From the NCBI GenBank assembly GCA_050731755.1, contig JBOHPP010000007.1, forward strand, positions 1 to 37,839: a DNA stretch of 37,839 nucleotides, written 5' to 3'. Origin of the DNA: JBOHPP01 sp050731755. GTDB taxonomy: Bacteria; Methylomirabilota; Methylomirabilia; Rokubacteriales; CSP1-6. Below, one piece after another: positions 30,970 through 37,838 of the stretch. The notes under the pieces are model-generated. The model was not told where the DNA came from. It searched no databases and was given only the letters and a program-made list of their open reading frames with translations. Position numbers and translations under genes: made by a program. The first letter of the stretch is position 1. Each line of letters starts with the position of its first letter.

Positions 30970-31112
30970 CGAAGTTACTAGCCCGGATTATTCATGAGCG
31001 ACGCGCGCGAGACCGGGCAGGTGGCGCAGGGCACAGTTTCGTGGGACCGGCGAAGTGGACCCCCATCGTCCCGTCCGCAGCCCGCAGGGCAGAGCCCAGG
31101 CTAGTAACTTCG
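30970..31112. repeat. 14-bp perfect inverted repeat, 115-bp spacer, ending in acyl-CoA dehydrogenase gene
   Basis: CGAAGTTACTAGCC (30970-30983) and its exact complement GGCTAGTAACTTCG (31099-31112). The right arm covers the last three codons and TAG stop of the acyl-CoA dehydrogenase; the left arm repeats them inverted. Next to the left arm is the AT-rich CGGATTATTCATGAG, out of character here. It could be the remnant of a short mobile element or a transcription-end structure. There is no gene in the 214 bases between the flanking genes. Confidence 0.6.
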
Positions 31113-32264
31113 GGGCAGCCCGAGCACGTGCTCGGAGAGATAGTTGAGGACCATCTGCTGCGAGATGGGCGCGATCTTGTAGAGACGGACCTCCCGGAAC
31201 AGGCGCTCGACGTGAAACTCCTTGGCGTAGCCGTACCCGCCGTGGGTCTGCACCGCCACGTCGCAGGCCTCGACGCCGGCCTCAGCGGCCATGAGCTTGG
31301 CCGTGTTGGCTTCGGCCCCGCACGGCCGTCCGTGATCGAACAGCCAGGCCGCCTTCAACGTCATCAGTTCGGCCGTCTCCAGCTTTGCCCAAGCCAGGGC
31401 CAGCGGGTGGGCCACCGCCTGGTTCTGACCGATGGGCCGGCCGAAGACGATGCGTTCCTTGGCATACTGGACGGCCCGCTCGAGCGCGGCGCGCCCGATG
31501 CCGACGGCCTCGATGGCGGTGAGGATGCGCTCGGGATTCAGGGAGTCGAGCAGATGGTAGAACCCGCGGCCGACCTCGCCGACCACGTCCTCGGCCGGAA
31601 CCTCGAGGTTGTCGATGAAGATTTCGTTGGAGTCCACGGCGGCCCGTCCCATCTTCTCGATCTCGCGAACGGTGATCCGGGTCCGGTCGAACTCCGTGAA
31701 GAAGAGCGTCATGCCGGCGAAGGGCTGGGCCGTATCGCGGGGAGCCGTGCGGGCCAATAGCAAGATGTGCGTGGCCTGCCGGGCGTTGGTGTTCCACACC
31801 TTGCGCCCGTTGACGACGAACCGGCCGCCCTGGCGCTCGGCCCGCGTCTCGATCCGAGAGGTGTCGGTGCCCGCGTTCGGCTCGGTGACCCCGAACGACA
31901 TCACGATCTCGCCGGCGGCGATGCGAGGCAGCGACCGCCGCTTGAGCGCTTCGTCGGCGTGCTTGACCAGCGGCATCGGGGGAAACACGTAGAAGTGGAT
32001 CGGCGAGGCGCCGCTGGTGCCGGCTCCGGCGGCACAGATCTCGTGCAGCAGGATGCAGGCTTCAGTGACGCCCAGCCCGGAGCCGCCGTATGCCTCGGGA
32101 ATGACGATCCCCAACCACCCGCCGGCGGCGAAGGCGCGGACGAACTCCCACGGGTACTCCGCTCGCCGGTCCTTCTCCAGCCAGTAGTCGGGTGGAAACG
32201 AGCGCGCCAGCGTGGCAACCTCCTTGCGAATCAGCTCCTGCTGCTCGGTCAGCGTGAAGTCCAT
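31101..32264 (-). CDS. Acyl-CoA dehydrogenase
   Basis: 387 residues, normal length. N-terminal helical domain (FTLTEQQELIRKEVATLAR), FAD/substrate region MSFGVTEPNAGTDTSRIETRA and NGRKVWNTNARQATHILLLART, and FGRPIGQNQAVAHPLA, THGGYGYAKEFHVERLFREVR in the C-terminal domain. Short-chain enzymes have the base Glu in YEGT; here that place reads IAPI. A Glu in LNPERIL (E245) matches the alternative base position of isovaleryl-CoA and long-chain dehydrogenases. It oxidises acyl-CoA to 2-enoyl-CoA, passing electrons to ETF; a branched or longer substrate is possible. Shine-Dalgarno GGAGG precedes ATG 32264. It follows the small coiled-coil gene by 13 bases. Confidence 0.93.
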   Translation of the reverse strand: MDFTLTEQQELIRKEVATLARSFPPDYWLEKDRRAEYPWEFVRAFAAGGWLGIVIPEAYGGSGLGVTEACILLHEICAAGAGTSGASPIHFYVFPPMPLVKHADEALKRRSLPRIAAGEIVMSFGVTEPNAGTDTSRIETRAERQGGRFVVNGRKVWNTNARQATHILLLARTAPRDTAQPFAGMTLFFTEFDRTRITVREIEKMGRAAVDSNEIFIDNLEVPAEDVVGEVGRGFYHLLDSLNPERILTAIEAVGIGRAALERAVQYAKERIVFGRPIGQNQAVAHPLALAWAKLETAELMTLKAAWLFDHGRPCGAEANTAKLMAAEAGVEACDVAVQTHGGYGYAKEFHVERLFREVRLYKIAPISQQMVLNYLSEHVLGLPRSY

Positions 32265-32277
32265 TCGCGCCTCCGCG

Positions 32278-32565
32278 CTACTTCCGTCCCTCGCTCACGA
32301 TCGCCTCGAGCCGCGAGCGCATGAGCCGCTCCTGCGCCAGCTCCTCCTCCAGGGCCCTGACCCGCGCCCGGAGCGCTTCCATCTCGTCGGGACGGGCGGT
32401 CTCCATCCGGCGGCCGGCCAGCTCCTTCTCCAGGGCCTCGACCCGGCCCCGCGCGTCGCTCAGCTCGGTCCGCATCCTGCTGGTGGGCACGCCCCACCAG
32501 AGATAACCGGCGCCGAGCCCGATGATCAGCACCGCGATGCCCACGATGACCGCCCCCCGCTGCAT
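32278..32565 (-). CDS. Small membrane-anchored coiled-coil protein
   Basis: 95 residues from ATG 32565 (GGAAGGGG upstream); GTG 32610 with GGAG before it is an alternative. One transmembrane helix (AVIVGIAVLIIGLGAGYLWWG) then two coiled-coil stretches (RTELSDARGRVEALEKELAG, EALRARVRALEEELAQERLMRSRLEAIV). The AGYLWWG-x4-R-x2-TEL-x-DAR pattern is strikingly like the anchor of the CusF-like protein at 9419. No catalytic domain. It may oligomerise at the membrane. Likely same transcript as the acyl-CoA dehydrogenase. Confidence 0.7.
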   Translation of the reverse strand: MQRGAVIVGIAVLIIGLGAGYLWWGVPTSRMRTELSDARGRVEALEKELAGRRMETARPDEMEALRARVRALEEELAQERLMRSRLEAIVSEGRK

Positions 32566-32666
32566 GACCCCTTCCCGTGCCTCATGATGCTCGATCGCGC
32601 GGTCGCTCACAACGGTGATCTCCGTGGCACACTGAGGCTCCCAGACCGGACCACCGGAGGCGACCC

Positions 32667-33887
32667 ACGCGACCGATTCTCCTCCTTCTGATCGCGCTCG
32701 TTCTCGGGGGCTGCGGCGAGCCGCGCAGGCCGGGCGCCGAGGCGAGCGTCCGCCTCGTCCTCAGACACTCCCGCATGCCGCCGGGGTCCGATCCCCTGCC
32801 CGCGCTTCTTCGAGAGTTCGAGCGCCGGCACCCCGGCGTACGGGTCGTGAACGAGCCGCTGCCCTGGACCGCCGACGTCCAGCACCAGTTCTACGTCATC
32901 AACCTGGAAGGCCGCAGCGCCGGCTTCGACGTGCTCATGCTCGACGTCATCTGGGTGCCCGAGTTCGCTCGCGCCGGCTGGCTCCTCGACCTCAGCGAGC
33001 GCTGGGCCGCGGCGGACCGCGCCGAGCACTTCCCGGCAATGGTGGCGGCGGCCATCCTGGACGGGCGCGCCTGGGCCGTGCCCTGGGTCATGAACGTCGG
33101 GCTCCTCTACTATCGTCGCGACCTGCTCGCCCGTCACGGCCTTGGACCGCCGCGGAGCTACGAAGAGTTGGCCGCCCAGACCCGCGCGGTCCTCGCCGCC
33201 GAGCGCGATCCGCGCCTTGGCGGCTTCCTGTGGCAGGGCAAGCAGTACGAGGGGCTGGTGGTCAATGTGCTGGAGAGCTTCTGGGCGCTGGGCACCGACC
33301 TCGTGGGCGCCGACGGCCGCATCCTGCCCGACCCCGAGCGCGCCCGCCAGGCGTTGGCCTTCCGGCGCGCCCTGCTCACGACAGGCGTCTCACCCGGGCT
33401 CGTCACGGGCGCCGACGAAGAGCTGACGCGGCGCGAGTTCGCCGCCGGCCGTGCCATCTTCCACCGGAACTGGCCCTACGCCGAGCGCCTGTTCGCGGGG
33501 CCCGGCTCGGCCGTCCAGGGCCGCGTGGGGATCGCGCCCTTGCCCGGAGGCGGGGCGCTGGGCGGGGCGCACCTCGCGGTCCACCGCGGGACGCGCCACC
33601 CCGACGCCGCCTGGCGCCTCGTGGAGTTCCTCACCCGCCCCCGCGCTCAGCGCGCCATCGCCGACGCGGTCGGTCTCCACCCCACGCGGCCCGCCCTGGT
33701 CGACGCGCCGGAGCTCCGCGCGATCTTCGAGCGGGCGCGGCCACGACCGGTGACGCCGTGGTACCAGACGCTGTCGGCCACGCTCCAGCCGGAGTTCTCG
33801 GCGGCCATCGTCGGCGTCAAGGCGCCGGCCGACGCCGTCGCCGACGCGCGCCGGCGGCTCGACTACTTCCTGAGCGGCGCGCGGTGA
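32667..33887 (+). CDS. Sugar-type ABC transporter substrate-binding lipoprotein, apparent ACG start
   Basis: The mature part is a family 1 extracellular solute-binding protein: LPALLREFERRHPGVRVV, GFDVLMLDVIWVPEFARAGWLLDLSERW, WAVPWVMNVGLLYYRRDLL, HLAVHRGTRHPDAAWRLVEFL, close to trehalose/maltose binding proteins. The first ATG in frame (32775) gives no signal peptide. Upstream in the same frame from 32667 the code reads x-RPILLLLIALVLGGC, an ideal lipoprotein signal with Cys at 16, preceded by GGAGG six bases before an ACG codon. So ACG replaces an expected ATG. 406 residues from ACG, 370 from ATG 32775. The stop overlaps permease 1 as GTGA. Confidence 0.85.
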   Translation, partial: TRPILLLLIALVLGGCGEPRRPGAEASVRLVLRHSRMPPGSDPLPALLREFERRHPGVRVVNEPLPWTADVQHQFYVINLEGRSAGFDVLMLDVIWVPEFARAGWLLDLSERWAAADRAEHFPAMVAAAILDGRAWAVPWVMNVGLLYYRRDLLARHGLGPPRSYEELAAQTRAVLAAERDPRLGGFLWQGKQYEGLVVNVLESFWALGTDLVGADGRILPDPERARQALAFRRALLTTGVSPGLVTGADEELTRREFAAGRAIFHRNWPYAERLFAGPGSAVQGRVGIAPLPGGGALGGAHLAVHRGTRHPDAAWRLVEFLTRPRAQRAIADAVGLHPTRPALVDAPELRAIFERARPRPVTPWYQTLSATLQPEFSAAIVGVKAPADAVADARRRLDYFLSGAR

Positions 33888-34765
33888 GCCGGCGGCGGGG
33901 CGACGAGCGGTGGCTGGGTCTGTTGCTGCTGGCGCCGGCCCTGGTCGTGCTGGCCGCCGTGACCCTGTATCCCGTGCTCGCGGTGCTGCGGCTGTCGCTG
34001 GAACGGCGCGTCCCCGTGTTCGACATCGCCGAGTCGGTGGGGCTCGAGCACTATCGGTTCCTGATGGGAGATGGCGCCTTCTGGAACGCGGTGGGAGTGA
34101 CGGCGACGTTCACCGTCGTCTCCGTGGCCCTGGAGGTCGTACTGGGACTGAGCGTCGCCCTGGCCCTCGGCGAGCAGCGGCGGTTCCGCGTGGTGACCTT
34201 CGGGCTGCTCCTGCTGCCGTGGTGCCTGCCCGGCGTGGTGACGGCGCGCATGTGGGAGTGGCTCTACCATCCGACGGCGGGGCTGGTGAACCGGCTGCTC
34301 CATTCGATGATCGGCTCAGAGGTGAACTGGCTCGGCGACCCGGCCACCGCGCTGCCCGCCATCATCGCCGCCGACGTATGGCGCACGATGCCGTTCTTCG
34401 CGCTCCTGGCCTACGCCCGGCTCGTCTCCATTCCGCCCGTGCTCTACGAGGCGGCGGTCGTGGACGGCGCCAGCCGCATGGCCACGTTCCGCACCGTGAC
34501 GCTGCCTCTGGTGGCCCCGGTCCTCCTGATCGGTACACTCTTTCGCACGCTCGACGCCCTGCGCGCCTTCGACCTGATGTTCGTGCTCACCGGAGGCGGG
34601 CCGGCGGGCACGACGGAAACTCTGACTATCTACGCCTACCGCAACCTGTTCCAGACGCTTCAGCTCGGCTTCGGCGCGGCCGTTTCGGTCATCGTGTTCG
34701 GCATCGTGGCGACGGTGGCCGTCGTGTACCTGCGCGCCCTGGAGTGGACAGAGGCCCGCCGGTGA
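33884..34765 (+). CDS. ABC transporter permease 1 (MalF/ThuF type)
   Basis: 293 residues, GTG start overlapping the binding-protein stop. Six transmembrane helices (LGLLLLAPALVVLAAVTLYPVLAVL first) and the ATPase-coupling EAA loop YEAAVVDGASRMATFRTVTLPLVAP. GGGPAGTTETLTIYAYRNLF near the end is typical of the sugar-permease subgroup. It pairs with the MalG-type permease that follows by GTGA overlap. Confidence 0.94.
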   Translation: MSRRRGDERWLGLLLLAPALVVLAAVTLYPVLAVLRLSLERRVPVFDIAESVGLEHYRFLMGDGAFWNAVGVTATFTVVSVALEVVLGLSVALALGEQRRFRVVTFGLLLLPWCLPGVVTARMWEWLYHPTAGLVNRLLHSMIGSEVNWLGDPATALPAIIAADVWRTMPFFALLAYARLVSIPPVLYEAAVVDGASRMATFRTVTLPLVAPVLLIGTLFRTLDALRAFDLMFVLTGGGPAGTTETLTIYAYRNLFQTLQLGFGAAVSVIVFGIVATVAVVYLRALEWTEARR

Positions 34766-35571
34766 CCTGGCTCCGCGACCTCGCCGTCCTCGCGCTGCTC
34801 CTGCTCTATGCCGCGCCGGTCGGCTGGCAGGTCCTCACCTCGGTCACGCCGTCCTCCGAGCTGCTCGATCCCGCGCGGTGGTGGCCGTCGCGGCTCACGC
34901 TCGCGCACTACCACGCCGTGCTTGTCCAGAGCCCGCTGCCCCGAGCGCTCGTCAACAGCGCCGGCGTCGCGGCGCTCAGCACGCTGCTGGCCACCGCGCT
35001 CGGCACCCTCGGCGCGTACGCGCTGGCCCGGCTGCCGGTGCCGGGGCGGCGCTCGCTCATGCTGGGCATCGTGCTGAGCACAGCCTTCCCGGCCATCGCC
35101 ACCGTGGCTCCGCTCTATCTGATCGTGCGCGCCCTCGGGCTGCGCGATACCTGGTGGGCCCTCATCCTCGCCAACGCGTCCTTCGCGTTGCCGTTGATGC
35201 TCTGGCTCGTCACCGGCTTCCTGCGCGAGCTTCCCCGTGAGCTGGAGGAGGCGGCCTTCGTCGACGGCACCGGCCGCCTCGGCGCGCTGCGCCACGTCGT
35301 GCTGCCAGCGGCGGCGCCCGGCGTGGCCGCCGGCGCCCTCATCACATTTCTCTTCACCTGGAACGAGTTCCTGTTCGCCTATACGTTCACGGCCACCGAG
35401 GCGAGCCGCACGGTGCCGGTGGCGCTCGCGCTCTTTCCGGGAGTCTTCGAAGTGCCGTGGGGCGACATCGCCGCCGCCGCCCTGCTGGCGAGCGCTCCAC
35501 CGATCCTGATCGTCTTCGGCCTGCAGAAGTACCTCGTCCGCGGCCTCCTGGCCGGCGCCCTCAAAGAGTAG
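34762..35571 (+). CDS. ABC transporter permease 2 (MalG/ThuG type)
   Basis: 269 residues, GTG start overlapping permease 1 stop. Six helices and the EAA loop LEEAAFVDGTGRLGALRHVVLPAAAPG, with the FTWNEFLFAYTFT helix common to MalG relatives. No ATP-binding subunit follows; the next gene is a metallo-hydrolase after a 214-base gap filled by an inverted-repeat element. A shared ATPase of the MsmK/UgpC type encoded elsewhere is the likely partner. Substrate probably a di- or oligosaccharide or polyol. Confidence 0.94.
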   Translation: MTWLRDLAVLALLLLYAAPVGWQVLTSVTPSSELLDPARWWPSRLTLAHYHAVLVQSPLPRALVNSAGVAALSTLLATALGTLGAYALARLPVPGRRSLMLGIVLSTAFPAIATVAPLYLIVRALGLRDTWWALILANASFALPLMLWLVTGFLRELPRELEEAAFVDGTGRLGALRHVVLPAAAPGVAAGALITFLFTWNEFLFAYTFTATEASRTVPVALALFPGVFEVPWGDIAAAALLASAPPILIVFGLQKYLVRGLLAGALKE

Positions 35572-35574
35572 CGC

Positions 35575-35769
35575 CACCGCCAATGCTGGCGCGGCGGTCG
35601 GGCCGGGGGGAGGGGAGGGTCCGACGAGACCCGTTCCCTCCACGCGCGGCCAAGCCCCCCTGTGTACGGTGGAGCCCAGCCGCGGCGGGTTTGATGGCCG
35701 CCGACTGCGTGGTCGAGGGACCCTCCCCTCCCCCCGGCCCGGCCGCCGCGCCAGCGTTACGTGGCGGTG
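35575..35769. repeat. Large imperfect inverted-repeat element (~195 bp)
   Basis: Left arm 35585-35622 and right arm 35718-35755 are 38-bp inverted copies with one mismatch, containing GGGCCGGGGGGAGGGGAGGG. Outer 8-bp arms CACCGCCA (35575-35582) and TGGCGGTG (35762-35769) extend the pairing with a small bulge. The 95-base interior holds a nested CTCCAC/GTGGAG pair (35638-35643, 35669-35674). The whole fills the gap between permease 2 and the lactonase-like gene. It has no coding content I can support. It could be a MITE-like element or a strong terminator/insulator hairpin. Confidence 0.85.
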
Positions 35770-35770
35770 C

Positions 35771-35776
35771 TATGAT
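35771..35776 (+). promoter_or_regulatory. -10-like TATGAT before lactonase-like gene
   Basis: TATGAT ends 9 bases before the ATG at 35786 and starts two bases past the right end of the inverted-repeat element. No Shine-Dalgarno is present (spacer TCGCCGGCC), suggesting a leaderless or near-leaderless transcript. Confidence 0.4.
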
Positions 35777-35785
35777 TCGCCGGCC

Positions 35786-36541
35786 ATGACAGTGCAGGCG
35801 CTCTCCGCGCTGCAGAACGGCTTCCTGGGAGCCACCCGCTCGCTGCTGTTCTACGGCGAGTTCTCCGCCGAGCGGGTTCAGATTCCGGTGGCCTGCTACC
35901 TCGTCCGCACGAGCGACGGGCTGATCCTGTTCGACACCGGGCTCTCCCCCCGGGCCGTGCCCGGGCTCGTTCGCAACGACCCGATGGCACGCTTCACCGA
36001 CGAGGACCTGTTGGTCCACCGGCTCGACGCCCTGGGCCTGGAGGCCACGGACATCGACCTGGTCGTCCTCTCTCATTTGCACTACGACCACGCCGGCGGA
36101 GCCGAGCTGCTCGCCCGGGCCGAGCTGATCGTCCAGAAGGACGAATACGCGTACGCCCACTACCCGGCGCCGTTCTTCGCGCCCTTCTACTACCGCAAGA
36201 ACTTCGACCTGCCCGATCGCCGGTGGCGGCTGGTCGAGGGCGATGCCGAGCTGGTGCCCGGGGTCACCGTGCTCCGCACCGACGGCCATACGCCGGGCCA
36301 CCAGTCGCTGCTGGTGGAATTGCCGGACACCGGGCCCGTCATCCTGACCGGTGACGCCTGCTACTGGCAGGAGCACTTCACCGACGAGCGCGTGCCCGGC
36401 GTCGTGTGGAACCCGACGCAGGCTCTGCACTCGATCAAGCGGCTCAAGACTCTGGCGCGGCTGGTGGGAGCGCGGGTGTTCCCCAGCCACGATCCCGAGT
36501 TCTGGCAGACCGTGAAGCAGTCACCCGAGGCGTATCGTTGA
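35786..36541 (+). CDS. Metallo-beta-lactamase-fold hydrolase, N-acyl homoserine lactonase-like
   Basis: 251 residues, the usual length for AHL lactonases (AiiA/AttM type). Metal ligands: SHLHYDHAGG (H97, H99, D101, H102), RTDGHTPGHQSLLV (H168), LTGDACYW (D190), FPSHDPEFW (H235). DGHTPGHQS is the typical lactonase segment. A Tyr in EYAYAHYPAPFFAPFYYRKNF may serve as the family's active-site Tyr. It would open lactone rings such as quorum signals, in a two-metal site; other lactones are possible. No signal peptide, so cytosolic. Its TGA stop is the start of a 63-bp repeat array. Confidence 0.88.
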   Translation: MTVQALSALQNGFLGATRSLLFYGEFSAERVQIPVACYLVRTSDGLILFDTGLSPRAVPGLVRNDPMARFTDEDLLVHRLDALGLEATDIDLVVLSHLHYDHAGGAELLARAELIVQKDEYAYAHYPAPFFAPFYYRKNFDLPDRRWRLVEGDAELVPGVTVLRTDGHTPGHQSLLVELPDTGPVILTGDACYWQEHFTDERVPGVVWNPTQALHSIKRLKTLARLVGARVFPSHDPEFWQTVKQSPEAYR

Positions 36542-36807
36542 ACCCAGCGCGCCCAGAACAGGCCACCCACGGTTCAAGCCGGCCTGGCGGCGTCGCTACA
36601 ACAAACCCAGCGCACCCAGGCCAGGCCACCCACGGTTCAAGCCGGCCTGGCGGCGCCGCTACAACAAACCCAGCGCGCCCAAACCAGGCCACCCACGGAC
36701 CGAACCGAAGGGTTCGAGATGATCAATTGGTCTAGGCGGACGCAGCCATACGTGCCTCGCTCAGGCCACCCACGGTTCAAGCCGGCCTCGTGGCACCCGG
36801 TACAATA
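36541..36807 (+). repeat. Tandem array of the 63-bp repeat (four units, two degenerate)
   Basis: Units begin at 36541, 36604 and 36667, each exactly 63 bases, with AACCCAGCGC, CAGGCCACCCACGG, TTCAAGCCGGCCTGGCGGCG and CTACAACA. The third unit loses similarity after 36698. A degenerate fourth spans about 36744-36806 and regains full identity from CAGGCCACCCACGG (36762). The diverged 63 bases between (36699-36761) include the hairpin CGAACC-GAA-GGTTCG-like pair. The array fills the 304-base gap between the lactonase-like and TRAP genes. The period is 21 codons and one plus frame stays open (NPAHPxQATHGSSRPGG), though no start signal supports a protein. Confidence 0.9.
36801..36806 (+). promoter_or_regulatory. 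-10-like TACAAT for TRAP binding-protein gene, inside last repeat unit
   Basis: TACAAT lies 39 bases before the ATG at 36846, and an AGGAGGAGG Shine-Dalgarno lies between. It is the last unit's version of the CTACAACA end of the repeat. No clear -35. Confidence 0.45.
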
Positions 36808-36845
36808 ACCGCCCGGGCCGCGGCCCGGCGCAGGAGGAGGCAACC

Positions 36846-37838
36846 ATGCGATCACTCGTGCTGAGTGTGGTATCAGCGAGCGTGCTCGCCGTGGCGGGCG
36901 CGGGACCCGCCGTCGGTCAGAGCCGCGAGCTGGTGATGGGCAACGTGAACCCCCCGAAGCACGGCACCAGCCAGACCGCCCAGCAGTTCGTCGACAAGAT
37001 GGCCGAGCTGACCGGCGGCAAGGTCAAGATCATCCACCACCACTCGGGCGCGCTGGGCGGCGAGCGGGAGGTGGCCCAGCAGATTCAGCTCGGCACGGTC
37101 GACTTCGGCCCCATCACCACCGCGCCGCTCAGCACGCTGGTGCCCGAGATGTCGGTGTTCCAGCTCCCCTACATCTTCCGGGATTACCAGCACGTCTACG
37201 CCGCGCTGGACGGCAGCGACGTCATCCGGAAATACTACGAGCCGGTGCTGGACGGAAAGGGCTTCAAGCTCGTGGGCTTCATCGCCGCCGGCTACCGCGG
37301 CATCTACGGTCACCACCCCATCAACGCCATCGCCGACGTGAAGGGCAAGAAGATCCGGGTGCAGGAGGACAAGATCCTGGTCGCCACCTTCAAGGCCCTG
37401 GGAATGATCTCCACGCCCATCGCCTTTCCCGAGGTGGCCACCGCGCTGCAGACCAAGGTGATCGACTTCGCCGAGGGTGGGATCAACACCTTCTACCACA
37501 ACAAGTTCTACGACATCGTCAAGCACGTCGCCGACGTGCGCCACACCCACCAGGCGGTGGCCTTGATCATGTCCAAGGCGTCCTGGCAGAAGCAGGACGC
37601 GGCGGCCCAGAAGGCCATCACGGACGCCTGGGAGCACGCCCGGCAGTTCAATCGCAAGTTCATCCTGGACGAGGACAAGAGCATCCAGGACCAGGTGCGG
37701 GAAAAGGGCGTCAGTATCACCAAGCCCGATGCCACGCCATTCCGGGAGGCCACCCGAAGCGTCTACGAGGAGTTCTTCGCCACTCCGGCCGGCAAGGACG
37801 CCCGCCGGATCGTGGACCACATCCTCAGCATCAAGTAA
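36846..37838 (+). CDS. TRAP transporter solute-binding protein (DctP family)
   Basis: 330 residues with a signal peptide (about 1-24, ending AVGQ) and strong AGGAGGAGG before the ATG. DctP-type features: LVMGNVNPPKHGTSQTAQQFVDKMAELTGGKVKI, HHSGALGGEREVAQQIQLGTVDFGPITTAPLS, LPYIFRDYQHVYAALDG, and KGKKIRVQEDKILVATFKALGMISTPIAFPEVATALQTKVIDFAEGG with the conserved Arg that grips a carboxylate (IRVQ). It binds an organic acid in the periplasm and delivers it to DctQ/DctM membrane subunits, which should lie beyond the window edge. The gene is complete here. Confidence 0.95.
   Translation: MRSLVLSVVSASVLAVAGAGPAVGQSRELVMGNVNPPKHGTSQTAQQFVDKMAELTGGKVKIIHHHSGALGGEREVAQQIQLGTVDFGPITTAPLSTLVPEMSVFQLPYIFRDYQHVYAALDGSDVIRKYYEPVLDGKGFKLVGFIAAGYRGIYGHHPINAIADVKGKKIRVQEDKILVATFKALGMISTPIAFPEVATALQTKVIDFAEGGINTFYHNKFYDIVKHVADVRHTHQAVALIMSKASWQKQDAAAQKAITDAWEHARQFNRKFILDEDKSIQDQVREKGVSITKPDATPFREATRSVYEEFFATPAGKDARRIVDHILSIK

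Noticed and set aside
36444..36692. Antisense 82-codon repetitive protein across the repeat array
   Set aside because: The frame stays open only because the repeat period is a multiple of three; no start signal, and it overlaps the end of the lactonase-like gene.
36541..36735. Regular 63-bp repeats as a CRISPR array
   Set aside because: The units are near-identical across their whole length with no variable spacers, and no cas gene is present.
36699..36761. tRNA-like fragment (GGTTCGAG and AATTGGTCTAGG)
   Set aside because: The D-arm-like and T-arm-like pieces are in the wrong order and no acceptor stem can be drawn.
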